A stretch of DNA of 64,000 nt from Smithellaceae bacterium (GTDB taxonomy: Bacteria > Desulfobacterota > Syntrophia > Syntrophales > Smithellaceae), in contig JAUYFM010000033.1 in NCBI GenBank assembly GCA_030690945.1, positions 1 to 64,000 of the forward strand. The letters run 5' to 3'. The position numbers and the translations under genes are program-made. Positions 26,556-35,865 of the stretch are shown one piece after another. Numbering within the stretch: the stretch's first letter is position 1; each line of letters starts with the position of its first letter. The notes under the pieces were generated by a model. That model saw only the letters and a list, made by a program, of their open reading frames with translations, was not told the origin of the DNA and ran no database searches.

Positions 26556-26658
26556 TCAACCACCTCGCGAGCTCGCTGTCGAGGTATGAAATGAACGTCA
26601 TTATATCGCGAGCAAGCTCGCGGAGAATTGACGCTCGTCCCGCAACAGCGGGATTAAA
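26556..26658 (+). repeat. Dispersed palindromic repeat, family A, full copy
   Basis: A 103-base copy containing three possible stems: ACCTCG with CGAGGT, CGCGAGC-AA-GCTCGCG, and CCCGC with GCGGG. It is the same family as 1231 and 45192. It lies upstream of the ion channel gene, and the + strand reading frame that begins inside it is not the real start of that gene. Confidence 0.8.
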
Positions 26659-26800
26659 ATTGTGTGGATCAGGAAGAAATCAGCAGCAAGGTCCGAATAT
26701 AAAACCCCGCAATGACTGCCTGTTATTCCTGTTTGACAACATACCGCTCTTTTGGTACCTTTCCACACCGGTGACATCCCCATTCGAGGAGCCATACAAC

Positions 26801-28132
26801 ATGAAGGTACCCTTGATTTCCCATGACAGCAGAGTGAAGATTGGCTGGGACCTTCTGATGGTCATTGCTGTCTTCGCTTCAAGCCTCATCATCCCCTATC
26901 GGATGGTGTCAGGTCATGACCCCACGGATTTCCTTTATTGGTTGATTACCATCATTTTCTGCATGGATATCATCCTCATTTTCAACACCGAAGTGAAAAT
27001 CGGTGTGAATGTATTGACTGACCGGAAATCCGTGGCAAAACAATATCTCACCACCTGGTTTTTCCTCGACCTCCTCGCAGCGCTTCCCCTTGCCCCCCTG
27101 TTTGCGTTGGTCACGCCCCATGATGTTTCGGGAACGCTGGTCTATCAAATCATGATGCTCTTCAGGCTGTTCCGGCTTCTGAAGCTGGTTAAAATTTCCA
27201 CGACGTTCAAGGCGCTCAAAGAACTCATCGACATCCCGCCCGCACTCATGCGCCTGATCGTATTCCTCTTCTGGTTCGCGCTCATCGCGCATTTCATGTC
27301 CCTGGGCTGGATTGCCATCGGAGCCAGCGAGGTAGAACGGTCTTTCGGAGACCAATACATCCGTGCCCTCTACTGGTGCATTACCACCATCGCGACCATA
27401 GGATATGGCGACTACTATCCCAACCATGACAGCAACCTCCAAATCATCTACACGATCATTGTCCAGATCATCGGAGTAGGCATGTTCGGCTACATCATCG
27501 GCAACGTGGCCACACTCATTGTCAATATCGACACAGCACGCGCGGACTTCCATGCCAAGATGGAAGCAGTCCGCAACTATATGCGCATCAAGCAGATACC
27601 CTCGCCTATACAAGACCGCGTCAAGAACTATTACAACTACCTGTGGGAGACGCGGCAAGGGATCACCAACGTCGATTTCATATTGACTCTTCCCCAGACC
27701 CTACGCCTGGAAATATCCCTGTATCTCAACAGGGGTATCCTTGAAAAAGTCTCGCTCTTCAAGGGTGCGGATGAGGTGTTCATCCACGAGGTCATTGAGG
27801 AGCTCGAACCCCTGGTTTTCCTTCCGGGAGATTTCGTGATCCGGCAGGGGGAATTTGGGGATTGCATGTACTTTCTCAGCACAGGAAGCGTGGAAGTGAT
27901 TGTCAACAAAAAACAGGTGGCCGTACTGACAGAGGGCTCGCCCTTCGGGGAAACGGCGCTCATCCAGAATGAGAAGCGCAATGCCTCCATCAAAGCCATC
28001 TCTTATTGCGATGTCTACAGGCTTTCCCAGCACAGTTTTGAACAACTGAGAAAAAAATACCCCGAATTCGACAAACGGGTCTCTGAAATCTCTGTGGAAC
28101 GCCAAAAAGCCTTGGAAAACAAGACCTCATAA
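26801..28132 (+). CDS. Cyclic-nucleotide-gated potassium channel homologue
   Basis: A 443-residue protein. Six membrane helices include an S4-like charged segment (FRLFRLLKLVKISTTFKAL) and a pore with the K+ filter TIGYGD. A C-linker and a cyclic nucleotide-binding domain follow (about residues 315-430; PFGETALIQNEKRNAS is the phosphate-binding cassette). It resembles eukaryotic KCNH/CNG and bacterial CNG-type channels. The ATG at 26801 has GAGGA ten bases before. A longer frame from 26591 starts in a repeat and is rejected. The ligand could be cAMP or cGMP. Confidence 0.9.
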   Translation: MKVPLISHDSRVKIGWDLLMVIAVFASSLIIPYRMVSGHDPTDFLYWLITIIFCMDIILIFNTEVKIGVNVLTDRKSVAKQYLTTWFFLDLLAALPLAPLFALVTPHDVSGTLVYQIMMLFRLFRLLKLVKISTTFKALKELIDIPPALMRLIVFLFWFALIAHFMSLGWIAIGASEVERSFGDQYIRALYWCITTIATIGYGDYYPNHDSNLQIIYTIIVQIIGVGMFGYIIGNVATLIVNIDTARADFHAKMEAVRNYMRIKQIPSPIQDRVKNYYNYLWETRQGITNVDFILTLPQTLRLEISLYLNRGILEKVSLFKGADEVFIHEVIEELEPLVFLPGDFVIRQGEFGDCMYFLSTGSVEVIVNKKQVAVLTEGSPFGETALIQNEKRNASIKAISYCDVYRLSQHSFEQLRKKYPEFDKRVSEISVERQKALENKTS

Positions 28133-28137
28133 AGCGA

Positions 28138-28596
28138 TTTGTTGGCTTCCTGACGTGGAATAGGCGTAGCGGACACCTATTGACATTGGTAGAGGCCATC
28201 CGTATACTAAGATTAACACGATCAAGGTGCTGCAATGCTCGGGTTAAATTGTGTATCTGGATTTAAATGAAAGTTACATCGTTTCACTTGGAGGTAAAAC
28301 AAAAAAGCATTGTGAGATATTGGCAGTTGTGATGACCTGCTGAAAGATCATTTAATAAGCTGACTACAGCTTATAAGCAAAGAAGCAAGCATTGCAGCAC
28401 TCTTTGATATTGTCTTTGAGCTCTTTGAAAGATGTAGAAAATAGTCGAGACTCTGCGATGTGCGTATTGAGTCTATTCTACTGGATGTTAACGACAAATA
28501 ATCCTAGGGTCTTCGTGGTGATTATCACCCTTTTAGACCAGGTCTTAAATGATGGACTCCAGTAAAAAGACAAGACGGCATATGTGGATCTCGTCT
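28138..28596 (+). other. 459-base gap without a recognisable gene
   Basis: No frame longer than about 30 codons with a plausible start is visible on either strand. It is bounded on the right by a + strand terminator (28597-28637), which suggests that some + strand transcript passes through. It may hold a decayed gene or an untranslated RNA; neither is supported by a specific motif. Confidence 0.3.
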
Positions 28597-28637
28597 AGCC
28601 TCTCGCAAGAAATATCATTCTTCGAGGGGCTTTTTTT
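28597..28637 (+). terminator. Rho-independent terminator
   Basis: A stem AGCCTCTCG/CGAGGGGCT (one G-T pair) with a 14-base loop, followed by seven T. It is oriented for + strand transcripts that come through the gene-free stretch after the channel gene. Confidence 0.7.
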
Positions 28638-28641
28638 ATTA

Positions 28642-29745
28642 CTAAGGTAATTCAAGTTTAAAGCCTTTTTCCTGAAACAACCTCAGGCAGGCGTCAACAA
28701 TGGCCTCATCGTAGAGGATCCCTTTGTTGGTTTCAATTTCGTTTAAGGCATTTGCTATGCCGAGGGGAAGCCTGTAGGGTCGGTGAGAGGCCATGGATTC
28801 CACCACGTCAGCTATCCCGATAATTCGGGCTTCCAGAAGAATTTGGTCACCTGGTAGGCTGTTGGGATAACCCGAACCGTCCATCCTTTCGTGATGCTGC
28901 AGAACAATTGCCGCAATAGGGTGTTGGTATTCTATATCCTTCAAAATCTCGTAGCCAGCTTGGGAATGGTCTCTCAAAACGCCTAATTCGTTCTGGCTTA
29001 TACGGCCCGGCCTGCTCAAGAACTCGGCGGGTACATATATTTTCCCCAAATCATGGAGAAGGCCGGCAATCTCGATTGCCTTCAATGTATCGTCGCCTAA
29101 TCCCATTTCTCTGGCAATGGCAATGGCTAATTGAGTGACTCGCTTCTGATGGCCTGAAGTATAGGGATCTCTTATCTCTATGGCCTTGGAGAGTGCATGG
29201 GTGGTTCCGTCCATGACGCGTAAAAGATCATCATAGGCTTTTTTCAGGTTTTCCGTCCTCTCCTGAACCTTTTTCTCCAGTTCGTCATTCAATTCCTGTA
29301 AGGCATTCTCAGCATTCTTCCGGGCTGTGATGTCGGTGCCAATGCAGAGGAACTCGGTGACCCGACCGCTATCATCAATGATAGCCCTATTTGTCCAGAG
29401 CACCCATACCCTGGTTCCATTCATTCGGATATGCTCATTTTCATCAATGATGTGTCGTTCAGGATACAGTAAGGTGTCCTCTAGGAGTTCGATAAGGTTT
29501 CTTCCGGATGATTCCACTTCCGGCATAATGGTGGCGATAATATCTTTCCCAATGATGTCCTCTTTTTGATAGCCAAAAAATCTCTGACCGTAATCGTTTA
29601 TGAAGGTCACTCTTCCAGTGATATCTACACGTATTATTATGCTGTTTACCAATTCAACCAACTGCCGGTATTCAGCTTCGCTTTTTTTCAGGGCTTCTTC
29701 AAGGCCAAGGCCACGTGTCTTTGGTATTGGTTTCCGATTTTTCAT
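28642..29745 (-). CDS. PAS and HD-GYP domain protein, putative c-di-GMP phosphodiesterase
   Basis: 367 residues: an N-terminal PAS domain (about 22-145), a coiled coil (145-175), and an HD-GYP domain with GLLHDLGKIYVP, HHERMDGSGYP and DVVESMASHRPY. All metal-binding His/Asp positions expected for HD-GYP seem to be present. It would hydrolyse c-di-GMP in response to a PAS-sensed signal, opposing the two diguanylate cyclases in this window. It has no membrane segment. Confidence 0.9.
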   Translation of the reverse strand: MKNRKPIPKTRGLGLEEALKKSEAEYRQLVELVNSIIIRVDITGRVTFINDYGQRFFGYQKEDIIGKDIIATIMPEVESSGRNLIELLEDTLLYPERHIIDENEHIRMNGTRVWVLWTNRAIIDDSGRVTEFLCIGTDITARKNAENALQELNDELEKKVQERTENLKKAYDDLLRVMDGTTHALSKAIEIRDPYTSGHQKRVTQLAIAIAREMGLGDDTLKAIEIAGLLHDLGKIYVPAEFLSRPGRISQNELGVLRDHSQAGYEILKDIEYQHPIAAIVLQHHERMDGSGYPNSLPGDQILLEARIIGIADVVESMASHRPYRLPLGIANALNEIETNKGILYDEAIVDACLRLFQEKGFKLELP

Positions 29746-29811
29746 AGATTACAATTCATATAAATGATGTAAATAGTGTGTGTTACTGGTCGAAATCTGA
29801 GAGAGTTTTAA

Positions 29812-29844
29812 GAAACAAGATTAGCTTCCTGAAATTCTTGTTTC
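29812..29844. other. Nine-base perfect hairpin in the gap before an outer-membrane protein
   Basis: GAAACAAGA at 29812-29820 pairs with TCTTGTTTC at 29836-29844. It is followed on the + strand by a T-rich stretch. It lies upstream of both divergent genes and so could be an operator or a weak terminator. Confidence 0.35.
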
Positions 29845-29948
29845 TCTATTCTTTTATTTTTTGCTATACCACAATCGTTAATATTGTAATATAATATTAA
29901 TGGCTGTGCAGGCGTTTTTCATTATGGATCCAGAAAAGGAGAAAAAGA

Positions 29949-31430
29949 ATGAAGGCAAACAGTTTGTCAGTGGTTACAGCATTGCTGATCATTTTGCTTT
30001 TGGCCACCCCTTCTATGGCCTGGCAGGGCAGAATGGCAGGTATGGGTGATGCCAATGGCTTAATTGAAGACGAGTCGGATTATCTGATTCATCCGGCAAC
30101 CATCGCCGCAGGCTCAGGACTGAACTTCTATGGAAATTACCGCCTGACCTATAACAAAACAACAAAATGGGATTACAGCATAAGCTCCCCCGCTTTAAGT
30201 GTAACTTATCCTTTCTCTACCAGTGGCCATTCCTGGAAAAACGAAGGCCAGTTGGGTGCAGCTTTCACCCTGGGTGCGGGCCGGATGGGCGTGTTTTTTG
30301 ATTACACAGGCATCAACGGAAACTACAGCGGCGACCAAAGCTATACCGGTTTCTGGTATAATGGTTATGCCACTTATGATTTCAGCAACAAAATTAACGA
30401 TTTTGCATTGAAGGTGATCTATGGCTTGCCGGTTCAAACCATGAAACTGGGCGCCGAATTCCAGATGGTTTACCGCAATGAAGAGCAAGAAACCAATTGG
30501 CGTGATGCAGGGAATTTCTTCAAGAATTATCTCTGGTCGGCGGAAGACTATCTGGAGAACAACCTTAATCCCTTTATGATTCCCTATCAGTCGAAATACT
30601 GGGAAGCGCAGGGTAAAGTTTCTGTTGCCGGCTCCATGGGCCCGGCAAAATACGCATTCACTCTTAAAGGGGGAATACCCTTCGCTTCTGATAATAAGTT
30701 CGATAGAGTTGGTTCTTTATCTTATACGATAGAGGGGAAGGTTAAAGGTTTCAAGGCCGGTGGCGATTTCTGGCTGAGAGTGCCGCTCTATGACCGCATG
30801 GTTCTGCCTTTTGTTGTAAGTGCGGGATATAAAACTATCAAGAGAGACGGCGTGTTCAATGCCCAATTGCCCTGGATTGTCACCTATGAACACGAGACAA
30901 AAGACATCTTTGTAAAAGTCGGTGGTGGTGTGGATTTTACGCCGGCTAACGGCACAAAAGTGGCTGCCGGTCTTTACTATGATTTTATCCGCACCAACCA
31001 GAATCTTCATGCCTCTGATACAAATTTACCCACTTTTTATGTGGATGAATATACCGATATGCCGAAATATACTGAGCATCGTTTGACTCTGAAAACTCTG
31101 GCGGAAAAAGAACTATCATCCATGATCATCCTGCGTGGTGGGTTCAATGTGTTCTATGGTATGGTTAAGAGTGATTATGCTTATTCAGCCTATGACAATT
31201 TCGGTCCTTTCAGCCCCTTCAATATGTCCACCAGCGGATCGAATGTGGGCGTGAATGTTTCCGCCGGTGCGACAGTCAGGCTCGACAAAGTCAGCCTTGA
31301 ACCCTTCATCAATGCTGGATACGTGAAGTATAAGACCAGCGGCGACGGAACAGTTGGCTTGTTCGCGACAGAAGCGGAATTCAACAAGGATGACTGGCTT
31401 ATCGGTGGCGGTTTGTCAGTAAAATTCTAA
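29949..31430 (+). CDS. Putative outer-membrane beta-barrel protein
   Basis: 493 residues with a Sec signal peptide (hydrophobic 8-22, cleavage near SMA-WQG). The mature chain has alternating hydrophobic strands, rich in Gly, Tyr and Phe, and it ends in a strand closing GGGLSVKF with a C-terminal Phe, as in outer-membrane porin-like proteins. Ribosome site AAAGGAG precedes ATG. No specific family is recognised and no substrate can be assigned. Confidence 0.75.
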   Translation: MKANSLSVVTALLIILLLATPSMAWQGRMAGMGDANGLIEDESDYLIHPATIAAGSGLNFYGNYRLTYNKTTKWDYSISSPALSVTYPFSTSGHSWKNEGQLGAAFTLGAGRMGVFFDYTGINGNYSGDQSYTGFWYNGYATYDFSNKINDFALKVIYGLPVQTMKLGAEFQMVYRNEEQETNWRDAGNFFKNYLWSAEDYLENNLNPFMIPYQSKYWEAQGKVSVAGSMGPAKYAFTLKGGIPFASDNKFDRVGSLSYTIEGKVKGFKAGGDFWLRVPLYDRMVLPFVVSAGYKTIKRDGVFNAQLPWIVTYEHETKDIFVKVGGGVDFTPANGTKVAAGLYYDFIRTNQNLHASDTNLPTFYVDEYTDMPKYTEHRLTLKTLAEKELSSMIILRGGFNVFYGMVKSDYAYSAYDNFGPFSPFNMSTSGSNVGVNVSAGATVRLDKVSLEPFINAGYVKYKTSGDGTVGLFATEAEFNKDDWLIGGGLSVKF

Positions 31431-31539
31431 GTTCGGGTTTAAAAGAATTTTGATAATTTAGACCAGGTCATTTTCATAAACTCACCTCATCAGAAAGTGA
31501 GCAATTATCATAAGATATTTTGTCAAATATTGGCTTCCG

Positions 31540-31953
31540 GTGATTCTCTGGATGGGAATTATCTTTTGGATGTCAACCGGAATGCTCTCGTCAGATCAAA
31601 CTTCTCGGATTATTGTTCCTGCCCTGAATTTCCTTTTTCCAGGTCTTGCACCGCATCAGTTAGACATAATCCATGGACTGCTTAGAAAAACAGGACACGT
31701 CACTGAATATTTTCTTCTGGGGATTCTTTTCTTTCGAGCCTTTCGTGGCCACGCTATTCAACAGTGGCACCCAAGATGGACAATATATGCAATGATGGGA
31801 ATTGTATTATATGCGTTGAGTGATGAATTCCATCAATCATTTGTTTCTTCAAGATCTGCTTCTCTTATTGATGTTGGCATTGATTCAACCGGAGGTATTC
31901 TCTCACAGATAGTGATCATACTTAGATGGAAAATAATGAGACATTTGGGATGA
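31540..31953 (+). CDS. VanZ-like membrane protein
   Basis: 137 residues from the GTG at 31540, with four membrane segments and the VanZ-family features KTGHVTEYFLLG and SDEFHQSFVSSRSASLIDVGID. The family's usual N-terminus (RYFVKYWLPVILW) reads through upstream to a TGA at 31498 without an ATG, so a non-standard start around 31504 is possible. The function of the family is not settled beyond a link to teicoplanin resistance. Confidence 0.78.
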   Translation: MILWMGIIFWMSTGMLSSDQTSRIIVPALNFLFPGLAPHQLDIIHGLLRKTGHVTEYFLLGILFFRAFRGHAIQQWHPRWTIYAMMGIVLYALSDEFHQSFVSSRSASLIDVGIDSTGGILSQIVIILRWKIMRHLG

Positions 31954-32068
31954 GCGGATACTTTGCTGCATTTACTTATCCACAACGCACGTTATCGAAT
32001 TAATTTTACCCATTTGCATATTGACAGCCTGATTAAAATAAAGGTAATGTAGTGCAAAATTTCCCCAA

Positions 32069-32166
32069 GGAAGTGCCAAGGTCACTGGTGGGCCTCCTGG
32101 ACTTCAAATCCAGTGTGGGGCGCTAGAACCGTCCCAGGTGAGTTCGATTCTCATGCACTTCCGCCA
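32069..32166 (+). tRNA. selC: tRNA-Sec (anticodon UCA)
   Basis: A 98-base tRNA with an 8-base acceptor stem (GGAAGTGC with GCACTTCC), G73 and an encoded CCA. The anticodon stem is CTGGA/TCCAG, with loop CTTCAAA and anticodon TCA at 32104-32106. It has a long variable arm and a T arm with GTTCGATTC. Length and the extended acceptor stem fit selenocysteine tRNA rather than a suppressor or Ser tRNA. No selenoprotein or selAB gene is evident in the window. Confidence 0.95.
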
Positions 32167-32221
32167 TTTTATTAGCTAATCAAATGCTAGGCGTCTCGGA
32201 ATGGACAAGGGCCAAAGTGAT

Positions 32222-32395
32222 ATGTTAAAAACCGCACTGCAAGTGATTGCAGTCCTATGTCTGGTCTTGATCTTCTCAATGATCTTTCATAAAGCTTTTG
32301 CCGATATCTCTGATCTTGCGCAGCAATATTCCGGCAGTGAGTTCTGGGCAGCCCTGGCCTGGAAAGTAATTTGGAACATAGCGTCGGGTAGTTAA
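32222..32395 (+). CDS. Possible small membrane protein
   Basis: A 57-residue frame beginning MLKTALQVIAVLCLVLIF with a hydrophobic N-terminal helix, then an amphipathic tail. It lies 55 bases after tRNA-Sec. The hydrophobic start is protein-like, but the ribosome site is poor and no family is recognised. Confidence 0.35.
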   Translation: MLKTALQVIAVLCLVLIFSMIFHKAFADISDLAQQYSGSEFWAALAWKVIWNIASGS

Positions 32396-32578
32396 GTCGC
32401 CGCCTAAACCTTCGCAGCAGGCGGCTGAGCTCAAACCGTGCATCTTCCATATCATAATCGAGTACCTACTAACAAACGATTCAGGTTAGTAAAAAATATG
32501 CATTACAATTTGAATTGTGGTCTTAGGATGTTCTGAACTTCCCACACGTTGCTGCGTAAGTCATTGTGTGATTTCTCT

Positions 32579-33868
32579 TTATGTTGAGGGGGCCGGAGAA
32601 TCCTTTCGTTTCGAGAGCAGGGCCATGGCAATAAAGGCAACTGCATAAGAGAGCAAAAAAACGATAAGAAGCTTTCGATAAGCGTCGAAGCTGTAGCTGC
32701 CCGCGCCGGTTGAAATGGCGCTGTTCAGCAAGAAGCCCGTAAGCGGCATGTAAACGGCGCTTCCGAAAAAGCTGGCGGTGTTCATCAGCCCTGTTGCCGT
32801 TCCCATCAGCCAGGAGGGAAAAAGATCCCGGGTTATAGCAAAGGACAAAGGAAGCGAACCTCCGGCGATCAGGCCGAAAAAGAAAAAAAGCGGCACCACG
32901 ATCACCAGATGTTCCCGTTCCTTTAGAAAGATCAAAAGAAGCCACATGAGAATGCTTAATCCCAAGCCCCAGAGAAGGGTCTTTTTCCTATTCAGATTCA
33001 GCTTGTCGATCATGAATCCGACGGATGACCCTCCTATGGCAAAGCCCAGAGGCAACGCCATGAGCATCCCTCCTGCGCGCACCCGATCCAGGCTGAACAC
33101 GTCCATCAGATAGGGAATGGCCCAAAGCCCTTGAAAAGCAAGGGAAGCACCGAAAATAAGAAAAGTTGCAAAGAAAAGCAAACAGAAATCCGGATTTCCG
33201 AAAACAGTAACCAATCTCTTTGAAAGGCGGATTTCTTGACCGGGCTTGAGAATGGCCCTGTCTTCGTCGGTGCAGACTGGCCATCCCTTGTCTTCCGGTG
33301 AATCACGTACAATGATCCAGGTGAGAATCGCGAGTGACACGGAAAGGAGGCCGATTGCCACAAAGGATCCCCTCCATCCAAGGAATACAACCAAATAGGT
33401 GAGCGGAAGGGCAGCGGCAAGACCACCGATACCGCCTATGGTAATCATGACGCCCGTGAGACTGGCGAACTGGTTTGCCGGATACCATCGAGAGAATACT
33501 TTGAGAGCGGGGATGAAAACCCCGGCCAATCCTGCGCCGATGAGCAACCGTCCCAGGACAGCTATGGTTGCATTGGGCGCCAGCGCGAAAATGATAGAAC
33601 CTGCGGCAGAGACGAAAAAGAGCAAGGCCATCACCTTTCTCGGGCCTGTGGTGTCAGAAAGGTAGCCCACAATCGGTTGCATTGCTGCGTAAAGATAAAA
33701 GTAGGACGAGGCGATAACACCAAGGGTAACCGCATCGGCGTGAAGCGATAAAACCAAATCACGGGCAATAACGGTAGGCGATAGCCGGTGTAGACAAACG
33801 AAGAAATAAAGAATAGCGATGATAATCAATATGGCCCAACGGTAGATTTTAAAAGCCTTCATGGTCAT
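32579..33868 (-). CDS. MFS transporter
   Basis: A 429-residue twelve-helix major facilitator protein with DTTGPRKVMAL between helices 2 and 3 and GRLLIGAGLAGVFIPAL in helix 4. It resembles anion:cation or nitrate/sugar-phosphate type members. ATG codons at 33868 and 33862 are both possible. It is monocistronic on the - strand and has no contextual clue to substrate. Confidence 0.85.
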   Translation of the reverse strand: MTMKAFKIYRWAILIIIAILYFFVCLHRLSPTVIARDLVLSLHADAVTLGVIASSYFYLYAAMQPIVGYLSDTTGPRKVMALLFFVSAAGSIIFALAPNATIAVLGRLLIGAGLAGVFIPALKVFSRWYPANQFASLTGVMITIGGIGGLAAALPLTYLVVFLGWRGSFVAIGLLSVSLAILTWIIVRDSPEDKGWPVCTDEDRAILKPGQEIRLSKRLVTVFGNPDFCLLFFATFLIFGASLAFQGLWAIPYLMDVFSLDRVRAGGMLMALPLGFAIGGSSVGFMIDKLNLNRKKTLLWGLGLSILMWLLLIFLKEREHLVIVVPLFFFFGLIAGGSLPLSFAITRDLFPSWLMGTATGLMNTASFFGSAVYMPLTGFLLNSAISTGAGSYSFDAYRKLLIVFLLSYAVAFIAMALLSKRKDSPAPST

Positions 33869-34177
33869 TTATCATTCCCAGCTCGTTCGGCGGTATGGGT
33901 GGTCTTTCACCGATTTTTGATTGTAAAGAGGACACCGTCTTTATCAATCATCATGCCCCTTTCGTTTTGGCAGTAGCCTGTTTTTCGATCAACTCTCGAA
34001 AACTCGGTGGTTCAACTGAGTACATGTACCACAAGTTAAGTTAGAGTTCAGCTATTTTTAAAGTATTACGATCTGTAATAAACACAATTCAATCTCATGT
34101 TTTGTGGTTAAGTTTTCTTGACATGCCAGACAGAATTTCTTATACATAATCATTCAATCGCGAGGTTTTTATCAAGA
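33869..34177. other. 309-base intergenic region
   Basis: A divergent, AT-rich gap between the MFS gene and the SH3 protein. No gene, repeat or clear hairpin is visible; it must hold both promoters. Confidence 0.5.
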
Positions 34178-34750
34178 ATGAAAACTTCAGATTCTGTTGA
34201 GTACGAAAAAACAACCCAAACCGTTGAACCAGGGATAGGTTCAAAACAAGAAAGTACGGTTAACACGTGCAAGAGATGTGGTGCCGAAATATCAAATGAA
34301 CGTATATTATGTCTTGAATGTGATGCAAAATTACAAGATGCTTCAAAAAAATTAAGTCAGCAAAATAGAAACGTGCCATCTGTAGTTGTCATTATTTCAC
34401 TGGTTGTTCTATTTTTAACTGCAATTATTATTGGTTCTTTATTTAAGGCTAATAAAAGCACACAAACATCAAATACCTCTGCTCCGATAAAAATTGTAAC
34501 GAAACCAGCAGTACAAAATGCTTATGTTAATGCTAAATCTCTAAATCTGCGTGAAGCACCAAACACTGAATCGGTGATTTTGGGCCGATATACTCGGAAT
34601 AGGCACTTAATCATTGTTGGGGAAATCGGTGATTGGTACAGAGTTATCATCGAGGATAAAGAAGGCTATATGATAAAAGACGCTATTGGTAAGGGGGCAA
34701 TACCACCTATTAGTTCCCTACAGACCACCAAGAAGGGATCGTCTCGATAA
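34178..34750 (+). CDS. Zinc-ribbon, membrane-anchored SH3 domain protein
   Basis: 190 residues: a zinc ribbon (CKRCGAEI...CLECDAKL, about 28-46), a single membrane helix (about 62-82), and a bacterial SH3 domain (about 110-170) with NLREAPNTESVILG and GDWYRVI. The ATG at 34178 is preferred to 34118 because GAGG lies upstream and the added residues look like non-coding translation. It probably sits in the inner membrane with the SH3 domain outside, binding peptidoglycan or a ligand. Confidence 0.75.
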   Translation: MKTSDSVEYEKTTQTVEPGIGSKQESTVNTCKRCGAEISNERILCLECDAKLQDASKKLSQQNRNVPSVVVIISLVVLFLTAIIIGSLFKANKSTQTSNTSAPIKIVTKPAVQNAYVNAKSLNLREAPNTESVILGRYTRNRHLIIVGEIGDWYRVIIEDKEGYMIKDAIGKGAIPPISSLQTTKKGSSR

Positions 34751-35072
34751 AAGCATATCCTCTTTCTTCCTATCCATTTTTTTCAACCTAGCACAAATGA
34801 GTCATGGTTGGAAAAATAGCATAATCAATTGGCCGGGGACTTCCCCTCAAAGTATCCCTCCGTATGCTGAGGTTCTGCTAAATGCTGAGGCCAAGCGAAT
34901 CATTTCATGTTTTGCTGCTGTTCTTTCCTCTTAATCAAACATCATGTTATTAAAGGATAATCCAGAATTCTGATTTTCATCCGGCTATTGGCCGATTATT
35001 TGCAGCTATTAAGCAACTGCTATGCATTAGTCTAATGGATAACTTCTTAGTAATCGTACAAACGGAGGTGAT
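34751..35072. other. 322-base gap without a gene
   Basis: No convincing frame. AGGAGGT-like bases lie at the right end only, serving the TPR gene. Confidence 0.5.
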
Positions 35073-35864
35073 ATGCCCAAAATTATCGTTGCCATTTTTC
35101 TTGTTTTAACATTTCTTTGTTCCTGCTCAAATTTAAACAATGCTGCCAAACTGAAACCTGGTGATGCCTATAAACCGAAACCTGATGATGCTATTAAACT
35201 GAAACCCGATGATGCCATTGCTTACAGCAACAGGGGGATTGCTTACAATAACCGCGGCCAGTATCAGCGTGCCATTGATGAATATAACGAGGCCATACGT
35301 CTGAAACCGGATTTAGCTGAGGTTTACAGCAACAGGGGAATTGCCTACGCCAAACTCGGCCAATATCAGCGTGCCATTGATGATTATAACGAGGCTGCAC
35401 GCCTGAAACCGGATTTAGCCGAGGTTTACAGCAACAGGGGAATTGCTTACGCTAAACTCGACCAGTACCAGCGTGCCATTAATGATTATAACGAGGCCAT
35501 CCGCCTGAACCCAGATTTATCCGAAGCATACAACAACAAGGGAAATGCTTACAATCACCTCGGTCAGTATCAGCATGCCATTGACGATTTTAGCAAGGCC
35601 ATCAAACTGAAACCAAAAGATGCCACACTCTACTACAACAGGGGAATTGCTTACGATAACCTTGGCAAGTTGCAGCGTGCCATCGAAGATTTTAACGAGG
35701 CCATCCGTCTGAGGCCTGCGGATGCCTTGCACTACACCAACCGGGCGGGTGCTTATTTTATGCAGGGCAACAAAAAGCTTTTCTGCCGTGATATACAAAA
35801 AGCTTGTACATTGGGAGATTGCAAATTGTTGGAAATGGCTAAAGGCAAGCGTTATTGCCCTTGA
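35073..35864 (+). CDS. TPR-repeat lipoprotein
   Basis: 263 residues with a lipoprotein signal (lipobox LCSC, Cys at about 17) and five to six consecutive tetratricopeptide repeats of 34 residues, each with the pattern Y-NRG-AY-LGQY-RAI-Y-EAI-LKP. Adjacent repeats are nearly identical at the DNA level (35220-35720), indicating recent internal duplication. A short repeat KLKPGDAYKPKPDDAIKL precedes them. It is likely an outer-membrane or periplasmic scaffold. Confidence 0.85.
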   Translation: MPKIIVAIFLVLTFLCSCSNLNNAAKLKPGDAYKPKPDDAIKLKPDDAIAYSNRGIAYNNRGQYQRAIDEYNEAIRLKPDLAEVYSNRGIAYAKLGQYQRAIDDYNEAARLKPDLAEVYSNRGIAYAKLDQYQRAINDYNEAIRLNPDLSEAYNNKGNAYNHLGQYQHAIDDFSKAIKLKPKDATLYYNRGIAYDNLGKLQRAIEDFNEAIRLRPADALHYTNRAGAYFMQGNKKLFCRDIQKACTLGDCKLLEMAKGKRYCP

Positions 35865-35865
35865 T

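Noticed and set aside
26591-26800. Possible 70-residue N-terminal extension of the channel protein.
   Set aside because: It starts inside the family A repeat and reads as low-quality sequence; the ATG at 26801 has its own ribosome site.
35722-35865. Alternative frame across the TPR gene end leading into the SCP2 remnant.
   Set aside because: Before about 35866 it is only the shifted frame of the TPR gene; SCP2-like residues begin after the TPR stop.
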